Shown in pieces: positions 46,340 through 55,429 of a stretch of 64,000 nucleotides of DNA. Position numbers and translations under genes: made by a program. The notes under the pieces are model-generated. The model was not told the DNA's origin. It ran no database searches and saw only the letters and a program-made list of their open reading frames with translations. Positions within the stretch are counted from its first letter, which is position 1; each line of letters begins with the position of its first letter. The DNA is from Rhodobacter sp. (GTDB taxonomy: Bacteria > Pseudomonadota > Alphaproteobacteria > Rhodobacterales > Rhodobacteraceae), in contig JADJAB010000011.1 in NCBI GenBank assembly GCA_016704435.1, forward strand, positions 62,001 to 126,000. The letters are read 5' to 3'.

Positions 46340-46400
46340 GGTAGCCTTCCAGCTAAGAGCCCCTCGTTGGGGAGGGGTGTCCCACCGCTGGGAATAATCG
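46340..46400 (-). ncRNA. serC leader RNA
   Basis: Directly upstream of serC the transcript can form three hairpins in a row. In transcript order they are TCCCA/TGGGA with a 4-base loop (46380-46393), CCCCTC/GAGGGG with a 6-base loop (46360-46377) and TAGC/GCTA (46342-46355). The last loop contains the GGAAGG ribosome site, two bases from the ATG. The layout matches the serC leader motif reported for alphaproteobacterial serC-serA operons. Control of translation start is inferred. Confidence 0.7.
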
Positions 46401-46492
46401 TCCGCACGGTCTGGCACAAGCCGGAAAATCGCGGTAATGCGCCGCATCGTCGCGCGAAAGCGACACCGTCCGGATTGGCCACGAAAGCCCGC

Positions 46493-47371
46493 ATGTTCAT
46501 CGTCTCGCTGCTGACCAACCCCGAAATGCCGGCGCTTGACCGTGCCACGGTGGAGACGCTGCGCAATGCCTGGGGCGGTGGCGATGCGGACTGGCTCGAT
46601 CCCGGCGTGGCGGCGGAATTCGCGGTGGCGCGTATTGCCGCCAATCGGTGGCAAGTCTGGCAAGACCTGCAGGCTTTGCGCATCGACCTGGCCGTGCTGC
46701 CCGCAAAGGGTCGGCGCAAGTGCCTGCTGATCGCCGATATGGATTCAACCATGATCCGCCAGGAGTGCATCGACGAGCTGGCTGATGAGGCCGGGGTGGG
46801 CGCTCACGTTGCCGCCATCACCGCCCGCGCGATGAATGGCGAACTGGATTTCGAAGCGGCGTTGCGCGAACGTGTCGGCCTGCTGAAAGGCCTGCCAGAG
46901 GCGGTGATCGCCCGCGTCATCGCCGACCGCATCACCCTGATGCCCGGCGGCCCCGTGCTGCTGGCGACGATGAAGGCGAACGGTGCGCATACGGCACTGG
47001 TTTCGGGCGGGTTCACCGCCTTCACCTCGGCCATTGCGGCCCGATTGGGTTTTCACGAAAGCCGGGCGAACGTGCTTCTGACCGAAGGCGGCAGTCTGTC
47101 GGGCAAGGTGGCCGAACCGATCCTCGGCAAAGAGGCCAAGGTGCAGGCGCTGCAAGAGATCACAGCGCAGCTGGGTCTTTCACCGCAGGACGCCATCGCC
47201 GTGGGCGACGGGGCGAACGATCTGCCGATGCTCGAGACCGCCGGCACCGGCGTCGCGCTGCACGCCAAGCCGCGGGTTCAGGCGCAATGCGATATCCGGG
47301 TGAACCATGGCGATCTGACGGCCCTTCTCTATCTGCAGGGCTACAGCCGCGACGAGTTTGCCCCGTGCTGA
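46493..47371 (+). CDS. serB: Phosphoserine phosphatase
   Basis: This 292-residue HAD phosphatase finishes serine synthesis. The nucleophile motif is ADMDSTMI near residue 84, with the family substrate residues in QECIDELADEAG, VSGGFTAFT for motif II and GDGANDLPML for motif IV. An N-terminal regulatory part of about 75 residues is present. It is divergent from serC. The stop overlaps the GNAT start region. Confidence 0.93.
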   Translation: MFIVSLLTNPEMPALDRATVETLRNAWGGGDADWLDPGVAAEFAVARIAANRWQVWQDLQALRIDLAVLPAKGRRKCLLIADMDSTMIRQECIDELADEAGVGAHVAAITARAMNGELDFEAALRERVGLLKGLPEAVIARVIADRITLMPGGPVLLATMKANGAHTALVSGGFTAFTSAIAARLGFHESRANVLLTEGGSLSGKVAEPILGKEAKVQALQEITAQLGLSPQDAIAVGDGANDLPMLETAGTGVALHAKPRVQAQCDIRVNHGDLTALLYLQGYSRDEFAPC

Positions 47372-47843
47372 TCCGCCCCGCCACCCCGGCCGACGCAGCC
47401 GCGATGACGGCCCTTCTCAACCGGATCATCGGCATCGGCGGCACCACCGCGCACCAGCACGAAAAGACCGAAACGCAAGTCCGTGCCAACTACATCGACG
47501 GCCGCGAGGCGCTGATTTGTTTGGTGGCCGAAGATGCGGGCAGGGTGATCGGCTTTCAGGACGTCGGGGTCTGGTCCTTTCTGCCCGCAGGATGGGTCTA
47601 CATCGGCCCCTTCGTGGCGCCAGGCCTGCAGGCAAGGGGCATCGGCAAGACGCTTTTCGCCGCAACTCGCGGCGCTGCTCGGGCGGCAGGGCTGACCACC
47701 CTCAATGCCACCATTCGCGGCGACAATGCCCCGGCCTCGTCTACTATGACCGGATCGGCTTTGCCGACTACGCTCCCGATCCCGACTGGTGCCTCGACGA
47801 TGGCACCCGCGTTGGTCGCATCTCCCGCCGGTTCGATCTGTAG
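47365..47843 (+). pseudogene. GNAT family N-acetyltransferase, frameshifted
   Basis: This small GNAT acetyltransferase begins with GTG inside the serB end (LIRPATPADAAAM) and has the acetyl-CoA loop QARGIGKTLF near residue 90. The frame breaks at 47729-47732 in a run of four C; a fifth C restores RGDNAPGLVYYDRIGFADY and the end GRISRRFDL, total 159 residues. It resembles the phosphinothricin/amino-acid acetyltransferase group. The shift is probably a homopolymer error. Confidence 0.75.
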
Positions 47844-47948
47844 CCTGCCGGGCCATGTCTTCCGTGGCAACGCCGCCAAGCGGGCCCTCGACGGGCCCCG
47901 AGGCGGCTCCCCCTTGCCGCCGTATCCGCGAAAGGCGACAAGTCCCGG

Positions 47949-48710
47949 ATGTTCGAGATCGCAACCCACCTCGCCCTGATCCTGATCCTCGCCGCCTTCC
48001 TTGCCGGATTTGTCGATGCCATTGCGGGCGGCGGCGGGCTGATCACCGTGCCGGTTCTCCTCCTTTGCGGCGCAAACCCGGTGGAGGCGCTTGCGACGAA
48101 CAAGCTGCAAGGCACTTTCGGCTCGGCCACCGCCGCCCTGTCCTATGCGCGGGCCGGGCATGTGCGGCTGGCCGACCAGGTGCCGATGGCCGCCGTCGCT
48201 GGCCTTGCCGGGGCGGCAGGGGCCATGGTCGCCCATCTGATCCCGGCCGAGGCGCTGCGGGTGATCATGCCCGTCGTGCTGATCGCCGTGGCTGCCTTCT
48301 TCGCCCTGAAAAAGGGGCTGAGCGATGCCGATCGGGTGCGGCGGATGCGGCCGGCGGTCTTCGCTTTCACCGCGGTTCCGCTGATCGCGGCCTATGACGG
48401 GTTCTTCGGGCCGGGAACGGGAAGTTTCTTCATGATGGGGTTCGTCCTGCTCGCGGGGTATGGCGTGCTGAAGGCCACGGCGCATACCAAGCTGCTGAAT
48501 TTCGCCTCGAACGCGGGTTCGCTGGCGGTCTTTGCCTTTTCCGGTGCGACCTGGTGGGCCATCGGCCTGGCCATGGCGGCGGCGCAGGTCGCGGGTGCTG
48601 CGCTGGGCGCCAGGATGGCGATGCGGGTAGGCGCGCGGCTGACCCGGCCACTTCTGGTAGTGACCTCGTCCGCCATGGCGCTGCGGCTGATCTGGCAGGC
48701 ACTGGGCTAG
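47949..48710 (+). CDS. TSUP (TauE/SafE) family membrane transporter
   Basis: This 253-residue permease has about seven or eight hydrophobic segments and the two family repeats GFVDAIAGGGGLITVPVLL and YDGFFGPGTGSFFMMGFVL. Members move sulfite, sulfonates or organic acids. Nothing around it fixes the substrate. It lies 105 bases after the GNAT gene; that gap holds GC-rich sequence without a clear terminator. Confidence 0.83.
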   Translation: MFEIATHLALILILAAFLAGFVDAIAGGGGLITVPVLLLCGANPVEALATNKLQGTFGSATAALSYARAGHVRLADQVPMAAVAGLAGAAGAMVAHLIPAEALRVIMPVVLIAVAAFFALKKGLSDADRVRRMRPAVFAFTAVPLIAAYDGFFGPGTGSFFMMGFVLLAGYGVLKATAHTKLLNFASNAGSLAVFAFSGATWWAIGLAMAAAQVAGAALGARMAMRVGARLTRPLLVVTSSAMALRLIWQALG

Positions 48711-48829
48711 ACCCTTCGGAAAGCCGGCGACTTCGAGGGCATCGGGAAAACCATGGCGCAAGGCTTACCTTTTCCGCCCGTAAAGCGCAGACTCGGCGCA
48801 ACAGGAATCATTCGCGAAAGGGGCGGCAC

Positions 48830-49534
48830 ATGGCAGAGGAAAAGGTGGTTCTGGTCACGGCAGGCGGGTCGGGCATGGGGGCCGCCTCGGCGCGGCATCT
48901 GGCGGGGGCGGGCTGGCGGGTCGGCATCCTGTCCTCCTCGGGCAAGGGCGAGGCGCTGGCGGCAGAGCTGGGCGGCGTCGGCGTCACCGGATCGAACCAG
49001 AACGAGGCCGACCTGAAGCGCGCGGTCGACGCGGTGATGGACCGCTGGGGCCGGATCGACGGGCTGGTGAACAGCGCCGGCCACGGCCCTCGCGCCCCGA
49101 TTCTGGAGATTTCCGATGCCGACTGGCTGCGCGGCATGGAGGTCTATTTCCTGAACGTCGTGCGCGCCCTGCGTCTGGTGACACCGATCTTCGAGGCGCA
49201 GGGCGGCGGCGCCATCGTCAACATCTCGACCGCCTGGGCGTTCGAGCCGACGGCGATGTTCCCCACCAGTGCGGTGGCGCGGGCGGGGCTGGCGGCCTTT
49301 ACCAAGGTCTATTGCGACACCTACGCGGCCAAGAGCATCCGCATGAACAACGTCCTTCCCGGCTGGATCGACAGTCTTCCAGCCACTGAAGAGCGACGCG
49401 AGATGGTGCCGATGGGTCGCTACGGCCGCTCCGAGGAAATCGCCGCGACGGTCGGGTTCCTGCTGTCCGAGGGCGCGGGCTACATCACTGGGCAGAACCT
49501 GCGGGTGGATGGTGGCCTGACGCGCAGCGTGTGA
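48830..49534 (+). CDS. SDR family protein lacking the YxxxK catalytic pair
   Basis: This 234-residue Rossmann protein has the cofactor motif TAGGSGMG (residues 10-17), NSAGHG and the C-terminal GQNLRVDGGL of enoyl/3-oxoacyl reductase-like SDRs. Where YxxxK is expected after Ser133 (NIST) the sequence is Phe144-PTSAVARAG, so both tyrosine and lysine are missing. It may be a divergent enzyme with another mechanism or a non-catalytic protein. The ATG at 48830 gives the normal start. Function unknown. Confidence 0.8.
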   Translation: MAEEKVVLVTAGGSGMGAASARHLAGAGWRVGILSSSGKGEALAAELGGVGVTGSNQNEADLKRAVDAVMDRWGRIDGLVNSAGHGPRAPILEISDADWLRGMEVYFLNVVRALRLVTPIFEAQGGGAIVNISTAWAFEPTAMFPTSAVARAGLAAFTKVYCDTYAAKSIRMNNVLPGWIDSLPATEERREMVPMGRYGRSEEIAATVGFLLSEGAGYITGQNLRVDGGLTRSV

Positions 49535-49658
49535 CCGGCGCCCGATGACCCAAGATGTTGGGGATAAGGCGGGGAAGCCTGCCATGGGTGGGGGTGTGGC
49601 GGTTGACTCGGGGCAGGCGAAGGGCTGAGGATGGCGCATTGCGAGTCGTGAGGGTGGC

Positions 49659-52600
49659 GTGCGTTTCACCAAGCTGAGGCTGAACGGGTTCAAATCGTTC
49701 GTGGACCCCACGGATCTGGTGATCCATGACGGGCTGACGGGTGTCGTCGGCCCGAACGGCTGTGGCAAGTCGAACCTTCTGGAGGCACTCCGCTGGGTGA
49801 TGGGCGAAAACCGCCCCACGGCGATGCGCGGCGGCGGCATGGAGGATGTGATCTTCAACGGCGCAGCCACGCGAACGGCGCGGAACTTTGCCGAGGTAGC
49901 GCTGGTGATCGACAACCAGGACCGGCTGGCGCCTTCGGGTTTCAACGATGCGGACCAGATCGAGATTGTCAGGCGGATCACGCGCGATGCGGGATCGGCC
50001 TACAAGGCCAATACCAAGGAGGTCCGGGCGCGCGATGTGCAGATGCTGTTCGCCGACGCCTCGACCGGCTCGCACTCGCCTGCCTTGGTGCGGCAGGGGC
50101 AGATTTCCGAGTTGATCAACGCCAAGCCGAAGGCGCGGCGGCGGGTGCTGGAGGAGGCGGCGGGGATTTCGGGCCTTTATGCGCGGCGACATGAGGCGGA
50201 GCTGAAGCTGGCGGGGACGGAACAGAACCTGCTGCGGGTCGACGACGTGCTGGAGCAGTTGGCGCAGCAGTTGTCTCTGCTGACCCGGCAGGCGCGGCAG
50301 GCGGCACGCTACCGCGAAATAGGCGAGGAATTGCGGCTGGCCGAAGGGATGCTGCTTTACCGGCGCTGGCGCGAGGCGGATGAGGCGCGGGGTGCTGCCG
50401 AAGGCGCGCTGCGCGAGCGGCTGGTGGCCGCAGCGGAGGCGGAGCGGGCGGCGCGGGCCGCTGGGGCCCTGCGGGAGGCGGCAGAGGCCGGGTTGCCCGC
50501 CAAGCGCGAGGAGGAGGCGATTGCGGCTGCGGTATTGCAGCGGCTGGGCTTGCAGCGCGATGCGCTGGGCGACGAGGCCGCGCGGGCGATGCAGCGGATC
50601 GATGTGCTGACGGGGCGGATCGCGCAGCTGGGCGCCGACATCGAGCGCGAAGCCGGGCTGAACCGCGATGCGGGAGAGGTCATCGGGCGGCTGGAGTGGG
50701 AGATCGAGCAGGTCGCCCGCGCCCATGATGGGCATGACGAGCGGCTGGCCGAGGCGTTCGAGGCGGCGCGGGAAGCGGGGGTGATCCTGTCGGATCGCGA
50801 GACGCTTTTGTCCGAGGCGACGGAGGATGCCGCGCGGCTGGCGGCGCGGCATCATTCCTCGGTCAGGATGGTGCAGGACACGCAAATGACGCTGGAGCGC
50901 GCCGAAAGCGAGGCCACGCGGGCGCGTTCAGCGGTCGAAGGCGCGGAGGCGGCCGTGGCGGGGGCCGACGAAGCCTTTGTCGCCGCCGGAGAGGCGCGCG
51001 AGGCGGCGGCGGAACTGGTGGAACGGACGGAAGAGGCGCTGGTTGCCGCCGAGGACGCGCGGGGCGAGGTTCAGGGACGCGAAGCGGACGCGCGGGCAGT
51101 ACGGTCGGAGGCGGAGGGCGAAGCCTCGGCCTTGCGGGCCGAAGTGCAGGCTCTGGCCCGGTTGGTCGAGCGGGAAGCGCAGGCCGGCCATCAGCTGCTG
51201 GATCGGCTGGTTGTGGAACCGGGCTATGAGATGGCGCTGGGAGCGGCTTTGGCCGATGATCTGCGGGCGCCGGAAGTGGGCGCCGGAGAGCGGTCTGGCT
51301 GGTGCGTGTTGGAGCCTTATCTGAGCCCTCAACCGTTGCCGGCGGGCGCCGAGGCGTTGGCGGACCGGGTCGAAGCGCCGGCGGTGCTGGCGCGGCGGTT
51401 GTCGCAGATCGGGCTGGTCAGTCGCGAACAGGGCTTTGCCCTGCAGGCGGAATTGAAGCCGGGACAGCGGCTGGTGTCGCTGGATGGCGATCTGTGGCGC
51501 TGGGACGGGTTCCGGGCCGGGGCGGAGGATGCGCCTTCGGCTGCGGCGCTGCGGTTGCAGCAGTTGAACCGGCTGGTGCAACTGAAGCGCGATCTGGAGG
51601 AAGTCTCGGCCACGGCAGAAGGCGCGCGTCAGGCGCATGAAGCGTTGCAGGCGCGCTTGCAGGACCTCGCGCGGGCCGATCAACTCGCGCGAGATGCGCG
51701 GCGGGCGGCGGATCAGCGGCTGGCCGAGGCGGACCGGGCGGCGGCGCGGGCCGAGGCCGACCGCTCGATCGCCGTGGGCAAGCTGGAAGCGGCGAAGCTG
51801 TCGGTCGCGCGGTTCGAGGATGAGGCAATGGCGGCGCTTGGCCGCTTGCGCGAGGCCGAGGCGGCGGTGACGGATCTGCCCGATCTGGAGGCGGCGCGCG
51901 ACAAGGTGGAAGCGGCGAAGGTGGCCGTGGAGGCGGCGCGGATCGCCATGCTGACGCGGCGGTCCGGGCATGACGAGGTGCGTCGCGAGGGCGAGGCGCG
52001 GGTCCGGCGGCGGCAGGAAGCGGTGAAGGAGCTGTCGGGCTGGAAGCACCGGCTGGCGACGGCAGAACGGCGGTCGGACGAGTTGGCAGAACGCCGGGTC
52101 GAGGCTGAAACGGAACTGGCCGAGGCGCGCGATGCGCCCGAGGAGATCGCGGCGAAGCGCGAAGAGTTGGCCGAAGCGCTGGATGCGGTGGAGGCGCGGC
52201 GTGCGCTGGCGGCGGAGGCATTGGCGGCGGCCGAGCTGGCGCAGCGCGAAGCGGCGATGGCCGAACGCGAGGCGGAGCGGCTGGCGGGCGAGGCGCGCGA
52301 GGCCAAGGCGCGGGCCGAAGCGCGGCTGGACGCGGCGCGCGAGGCGGTATCGCTGGCGGCTGATCGGATCGCCGAGGAAGAGGACCGGACGCCACAGGAA
52401 TTGCTGGCGTCGCTGAAGGTGGATCCGGACAAGATGCCGGGGGCAGAGGCGTTGGACAACGATGTGCAGCGGCTGAAGCGGCAGCGCGAGGCACTGGGCG
52501 CCGTGAACCTGCGCGCCGAGGAAGACGCAAAGGCGGTGGACGCGGAATACTCCGCTCTGGCAGCTGAAAAGGCGGATCTTGAGGAAGCGGTGAAGAAGCT

Positions 52601-53114
52601 GCGGGCCGGGATTGCGGGGCTGAACAAGGAAGGCCGCGAGCGGCTGTTGACCGCCTTCGAGCAGGTGAACACCAACTTCGGCGCTCTCTTCACGCATCTT
52701 TTCGGCGGTGGCGAGGCGCGGCTGGTCCTGGTTGAGTCAGACGATCCGCTTGAGGCCGGGCTGGAGATCATGTGCCAGCCGCCGGGCAAGCGTCTGGCGA
52801 CACTGAGCCTGCTGTCGGGCGGCGAGCAGACACTGACCGCGCTGGCGCTGATCTTCGGGGTGTTCCTGGCCAACCCGGCACCGATCTGCGTGCTGGACGA
52901 GGTGGACGCGCCCCTGGATGACGCGAACGTCACGCGGTTCTGCGACATGCTGGACGAGATGACCCGGCGCACCGAAACCCGCTTTCTGGTGATCACCCAC
53001 CATGCCGTGACGATGGCGCGGATGGACCGGCTGTTCGGGGTGACGATGGCCGAGCAGGGGGTTTCGCAGCTGGTGAGCGTCGATCTGAAGCGGGCCGAGG
53101 CGCTGGTGGCCTGA
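49659..53114 (+). CDS. smc: Chromosome segregation ATPase SMC
   Basis: This 1151-residue protein is the SMC subunit of condensin. The N-terminal head has RLNGFKSFVDPTDL and Walker A GPNGCGKSN near residue 32. Two long alanine/glutamate/arginine-rich coiled coils flank a hinge at about residues 500-640. The C-terminal head has the signature LSGGEQTLTALALI and Walker B ICVLDEVDAPLDD. The start is GTG. It folds as a long antiparallel dimer that compacts newly replicated DNA with ScpA/ScpB, which are not in the window. Confidence 0.95.
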   Translation: MRFTKLRLNGFKSFVDPTDLVIHDGLTGVVGPNGCGKSNLLEALRWVMGENRPTAMRGGGMEDVIFNGAATRTARNFAEVALVIDNQDRLAPSGFNDADQIEIVRRITRDAGSAYKANTKEVRARDVQMLFADASTGSHSPALVRQGQISELINAKPKARRRVLEEAAGISGLYARRHEAELKLAGTEQNLLRVDDVLEQLAQQLSLLTRQARQAARYREIGEELRLAEGMLLYRRWREADEARGAAEGALRERLVAAAEAERAARAAGALREAAEAGLPAKREEEAIAAAVLQRLGLQRDALGDEAARAMQRIDVLTGRIAQLGADIEREAGLNRDAGEVIGRLEWEIEQVARAHDGHDERLAEAFEAAREAGVILSDRETLLSEATEDAARLAARHHSSVRMVQDTQMTLERAESEATRARSAVEGAEAAVAGADEAFVAAGEAREAAAELVERTEEALVAAEDARGEVQGREADARAVRSEAEGEASALRAEVQALARLVEREAQAGHQLLDRLVVEPGYEMALGAALADDLRAPEVGAGERSGWCVLEPYLSPQPLPAGAEALADRVEAPAVLARRLSQIGLVSREQGFALQAELKPGQRLVSLDGDLWRWDGFRAGAEDAPSAAALRLQQLNRLVQLKRDLEEVSATAEGARQAHEALQARLQDLARADQLARDARRAADQRLAEADRAAARAEADRSIAVGKLEAAKLSVARFEDEAMAALGRLREAEAAVTDLPDLEAARDKVEAAKVAVEAARIAMLTRRSGHDEVRREGEARVRRRQEAVKELSGWKHRLATAERRSDELAERRVEAETELAEARDAPEEIAAKREELAEALDAVEARRALAAEALAAAELAQREAAMAEREAERLAGEAREAKARAEARLDAAREAVSLAADRIAEEEDRTPQELLASLKVDPDKMPGAEALDNDVQRLKRQREALGAVNLRAEEDAKAVDAEYSALAAEKADLEEAVKKLRAGIAGLNKEGRERLLTAFEQVNTNFGALFTHLFGGGEARLVLVESDDPLEAGLEIMCQPPGKRLATLSLLSGGEQTLTALALIFGVFLANPAPICVLDEVDAPLDDANVTRFCDMLDEMTRRTETRFLVITHHAVTMARMDRLFGVTMAEQGVSQLVSVDLKRAEALVA

Positions 53115-53187
53115 TCGCGTCGTGGTTTACGCGATGTTTACCGGAATCGGATGAGAACAAGGCAGGAACATTTGCCTTGAGGTCGCC

Positions 53188-53310
53188 ATGAACGGGACGT
53201 TGATCTTGATTGCTGCGGTTGTCGGGGCTTTTCTGTCAGTGGCAGAGGGCGGGCGGCCCAGCGCGGGGGGCTGGCAGCAGCCGTCGGCGCTGGGAATATG
53301 GGTGCCCTGA
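53188..53310 (+). CDS. Possible small membrane or secreted protein
   Basis: A 40-codon frame starts MNGTLILIAAVVGAFLSV, a hydrophobic stretch that could be a signal or single membrane segment, and ends GIWVP. It has CTTGAGG before the ATG. Codon use is compatible with coding, but no family is recognised. It fills most of the 249-bp gap between smc and the glycosyltransferase. It is a weak call. Confidence 0.35.
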   Translation: MNGTLILIAAVVGAFLSVAEGGRPSAGGWQQPSALGIWVP

Positions 53311-53363
53311 GCCCGCAAGGCCCGCGACAGGGCATGGGGAACAGCCGCCCCGTATGGGCACCG

Positions 53364-54272
53364 CTATGCTGGCGGGATCAGGACCTCGACCTTGGCGCGC
53401 AGGGTCAGGTCGGCCTCGATCAGGCGGCCTTCCTCGCGCAGAAGTGCGGCAAGGTCGGGGGAAAGGGACTGGGTGCGGTCGTAGAAATAGCCGATCTCTT
53501 CGGGGCCGGCAGTTTCCAGATGGGCCTGCAGCTCGGGGTGGTACTGATAGGCGCCGCGTGTCAGGCGGAAGGGCAGCGCGTCCAGCCAGGCGGCGCGGTC
53601 CTGTGCGTGAAAGTGCAACAGGCGCAGGCGGCGTTCGAAGGGCGGGCCGGGTAGGCGCTCCTTCCGGTAGAAGGCCGAATGCAGGCGCGGCGACAGGCCC
53701 TGAATTCCGGTGCGGAAGAACGACTTGCCGTTGGTATGCGACAAATGCCCTTCGGGCAGGATCCCGGCATAGGCACCAAGGACGGGAACGCGCAGGTGGG
53801 CATAGCGCAGCTTCAGCGGGCCACGGAACTGCCTAGCAGTGAAAATATCATCGGGCAGGGACGGGTCATGCATCGCCTCATGCGGTTCCATCCGCAGGGT
53901 CCATTGCTCGGGCGGAACAGAGGCCAGGATCTCGGCGACGGGAATCGAGGGCCAGAGGAATTCGTCGACGTCGATATGGCCCAGCCAGGGCAGCCGGCAG
54001 GCGCGATAGGCGGCCTGAGCATTGCGCGACTGGCGGTTCTGGTGCCGCTCGGGGCGTTTGCCGGCGGTGGCCCAGCGGATTTCGTCGCAGCGTATGGGGG
54101 TGACTTGCGCAAGATCGGCCACCAGGTCGAAGGCCGGGTCATCGGGGTCGTCGAAGTACAGCCAGATCCGTGCGCAGCCCAGCGAGAGATGATGCGCCAC
54201 GAAGGCCAGCACCTTTTCCGGCGCGGCCTTGACGGTGCTGACGAGGCCCCATTCCATCGCCGGTGCCATCAC
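53364..54272 (-). CDS. Glycosyltransferase family 2-like protein
   Basis: This 302-residue protein resembles the Glyco_tranf_2_4 group common in Rhodobacteraceae. Near residue 15 it has KAAPEKVLAFVAHHLSLG, the typical start of the nucleotide-sugar fold, and WLGHIDVDEFLWP near residue 98 gives the DxD-like metal motif. It has no signal peptide and the acceptor is unknown. Its start overlaps the transglycosylase stop by 4 bases, so the two are cotranscribed, perhaps for an envelope polysaccharide. Confidence 0.75.
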   Translation of the reverse strand: MMAPAMEWGLVSTVKAAPEKVLAFVAHHLSLGCARIWLYFDDPDDPAFDLVADLAQVTPIRCDEIRWATAGKRPERHQNRQSRNAQAAYRACRLPWLGHIDVDEFLWPSIPVAEILASVPPEQWTLRMEPHEAMHDPSLPDDIFTARQFRGPLKLRYAHLRVPVLGAYAGILPEGHLSHTNGKSFFRTGIQGLSPRLHSAFYRKERLPGPPFERRLRLLHFHAQDRAAWLDALPFRLTRGAYQYHPELQAHLETAGPEEIGYFYDRTQSLSPDLAALLREEGRLIEADLTLRAKVEVLIPPA

Positions 54273-55429
54273 AGCGCGTTCAGCAGCTCAAGCGTCGGCC
54301 AGGCGTCGGCGGGCAGGCCGAGGCGGGCCTGTTCCTTCTGCACCGCGTCGCGGGTGCCGGCGCCAAGAATGCCGTCGATCTTTCCCACGTCATGGCCAAG
54401 TGCTGCCAGGCGACGTTGCAGCAGTTCCATCTGGTCGGTCGTCAGCGCCGGGTCCGGGCTGCCGGAGGCATAGGGCGCGGCACCTTCGATGCGGGTGGCA
54501 AAATAGGCGGCGGTCAGGACATAGGTGAAGCTCTTGTTCCATTCGAAAAGCACGCGGAAATTCGGGTAGATCAGGAAGGCTGGCCCCTTGCGGCCCTGCG
54601 GCAGGATCAACGAGGCGGCAAGGCCGGGGGGCAGCGTGCCTTCGCGCGGGGCGACGCCCAGCGCGGCCCAGGCCTCGACCGCTTGTTCGGTGTGCAGACC
54701 GGTCAGCGACCACTCGAACCGATCCGGCAGGGTGACTTCGGTCAGCCAGGGTTCTCCGGCGCGCCAGCCGTGGTAGCGCAAGAGGTTGGCCCCGGAAAGC
54801 AGCGCGTCCGGCGCCGAGGTTTTCAACGTGACATGGCCGTCGCCGTCGCCATCCACCCCGCGGTCAAGGATGTCGCGGGGCAGCATCTGGACCATGCCGA
54901 TCTCGCCCGCCCAGGCACCGGTGGTGGAAATGGGCAACTCGCCCTTGGCATGCAAGGCGATGGCGGCGAAGATCTGGGGCTGGAAGATTCCGGGCCGGCG
55001 GCAGTCGTGGGCAAGGGTGAGCAGGGCGTTGCGGGTGTTGAAATCGCCCTGCACCTGGCCAAAATCGGTCTCGAAAGCCCAGAAGGCCAGCAGGATGCCG
55101 CGCGGGATGCCGTAGTCGGCCTCGGCGCGGGCAAGGATCGGGTCAAGGTCCAGCGCCCTGGTGCGTGCGGTGGAGAGGCGCGACTTCGAGATCAGCGCGC
55201 CGGAGAAATCCAGAAAGGTCTTGCGGAAGACGCCTTGCGTGCGATCGGATTTCAGGACCTTGGAGTCCTGGCGGGCACCCTTGAAAAAGCTCTGAACCGC
55301 GTCCTCGGGCAGGCCCTGGGCCAGCGCCTCTTCGGCCATGGTTGCCAGAAAGGCGGTGAAATCGCCGCCACAGGGGGTGGCGGTGGCGGGGGAGGCCGCA
55401 AGGGCGGCGATTAGAACAAGGGCGCGCAT
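54269..55429 (-). CDS. Lytic murein transglycosylase, MltB family
   Basis: This 386-residue secreted enzyme cuts the glycan strands of peptidoglycan. A signal peptide ends SPATATP. The SLT/MltB domain has the catalytic glutamate in LLAFWAFETDFGQVQG near residue 118 and GEIGMVQMLPRDIL. A C-terminal peptidoglycan-binding domain (LLQRRLAALGHDVGKIDG) follows. The start at 55429 overlaps the cobD end by 19 bases. Confidence 0.85.
   Translation of the reverse strand: MRALVLIAALAASPATATPCGGDFTAFLATMAEEALAQGLPEDAVQSFFKGARQDSKVLKSDRTQGVFRKTFLDFSGALISKSRLSTARTRALDLDPILARAEADYGIPRGILLAFWAFETDFGQVQGDFNTRNALLTLAHDCRRPGIFQPQIFAAIALHAKGELPISTTGAWAGEIGMVQMLPRDILDRGVDGDGDGHVTLKTSAPDALLSGANLLRYHGWRAGEPWLTEVTLPDRFEWSLTGLHTEQAVEAWAALGVAPREGTLPPGLAASLILPQGRKGPAFLIYPNFRVLFEWNKSFTYVLTAAYFATRIEGAAPYASGSPDPALTTDQMELLQRRLAALGHDVGKIDGILGAGTRDAVQKEQARLGLPADAWPTLELLNAL

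Noticed and set aside
47844..47948. Terminator after the GNAT gene
   Set aside because: The gap is GC-rich with partial repeats, but no clean stem with a T-run was found.
50928..52697. Long minus-strand frames inside smc
   Set aside because: They are antisense to the repetitive Ala/Glu/Arg coiled coil and show only low-complexity sequence.
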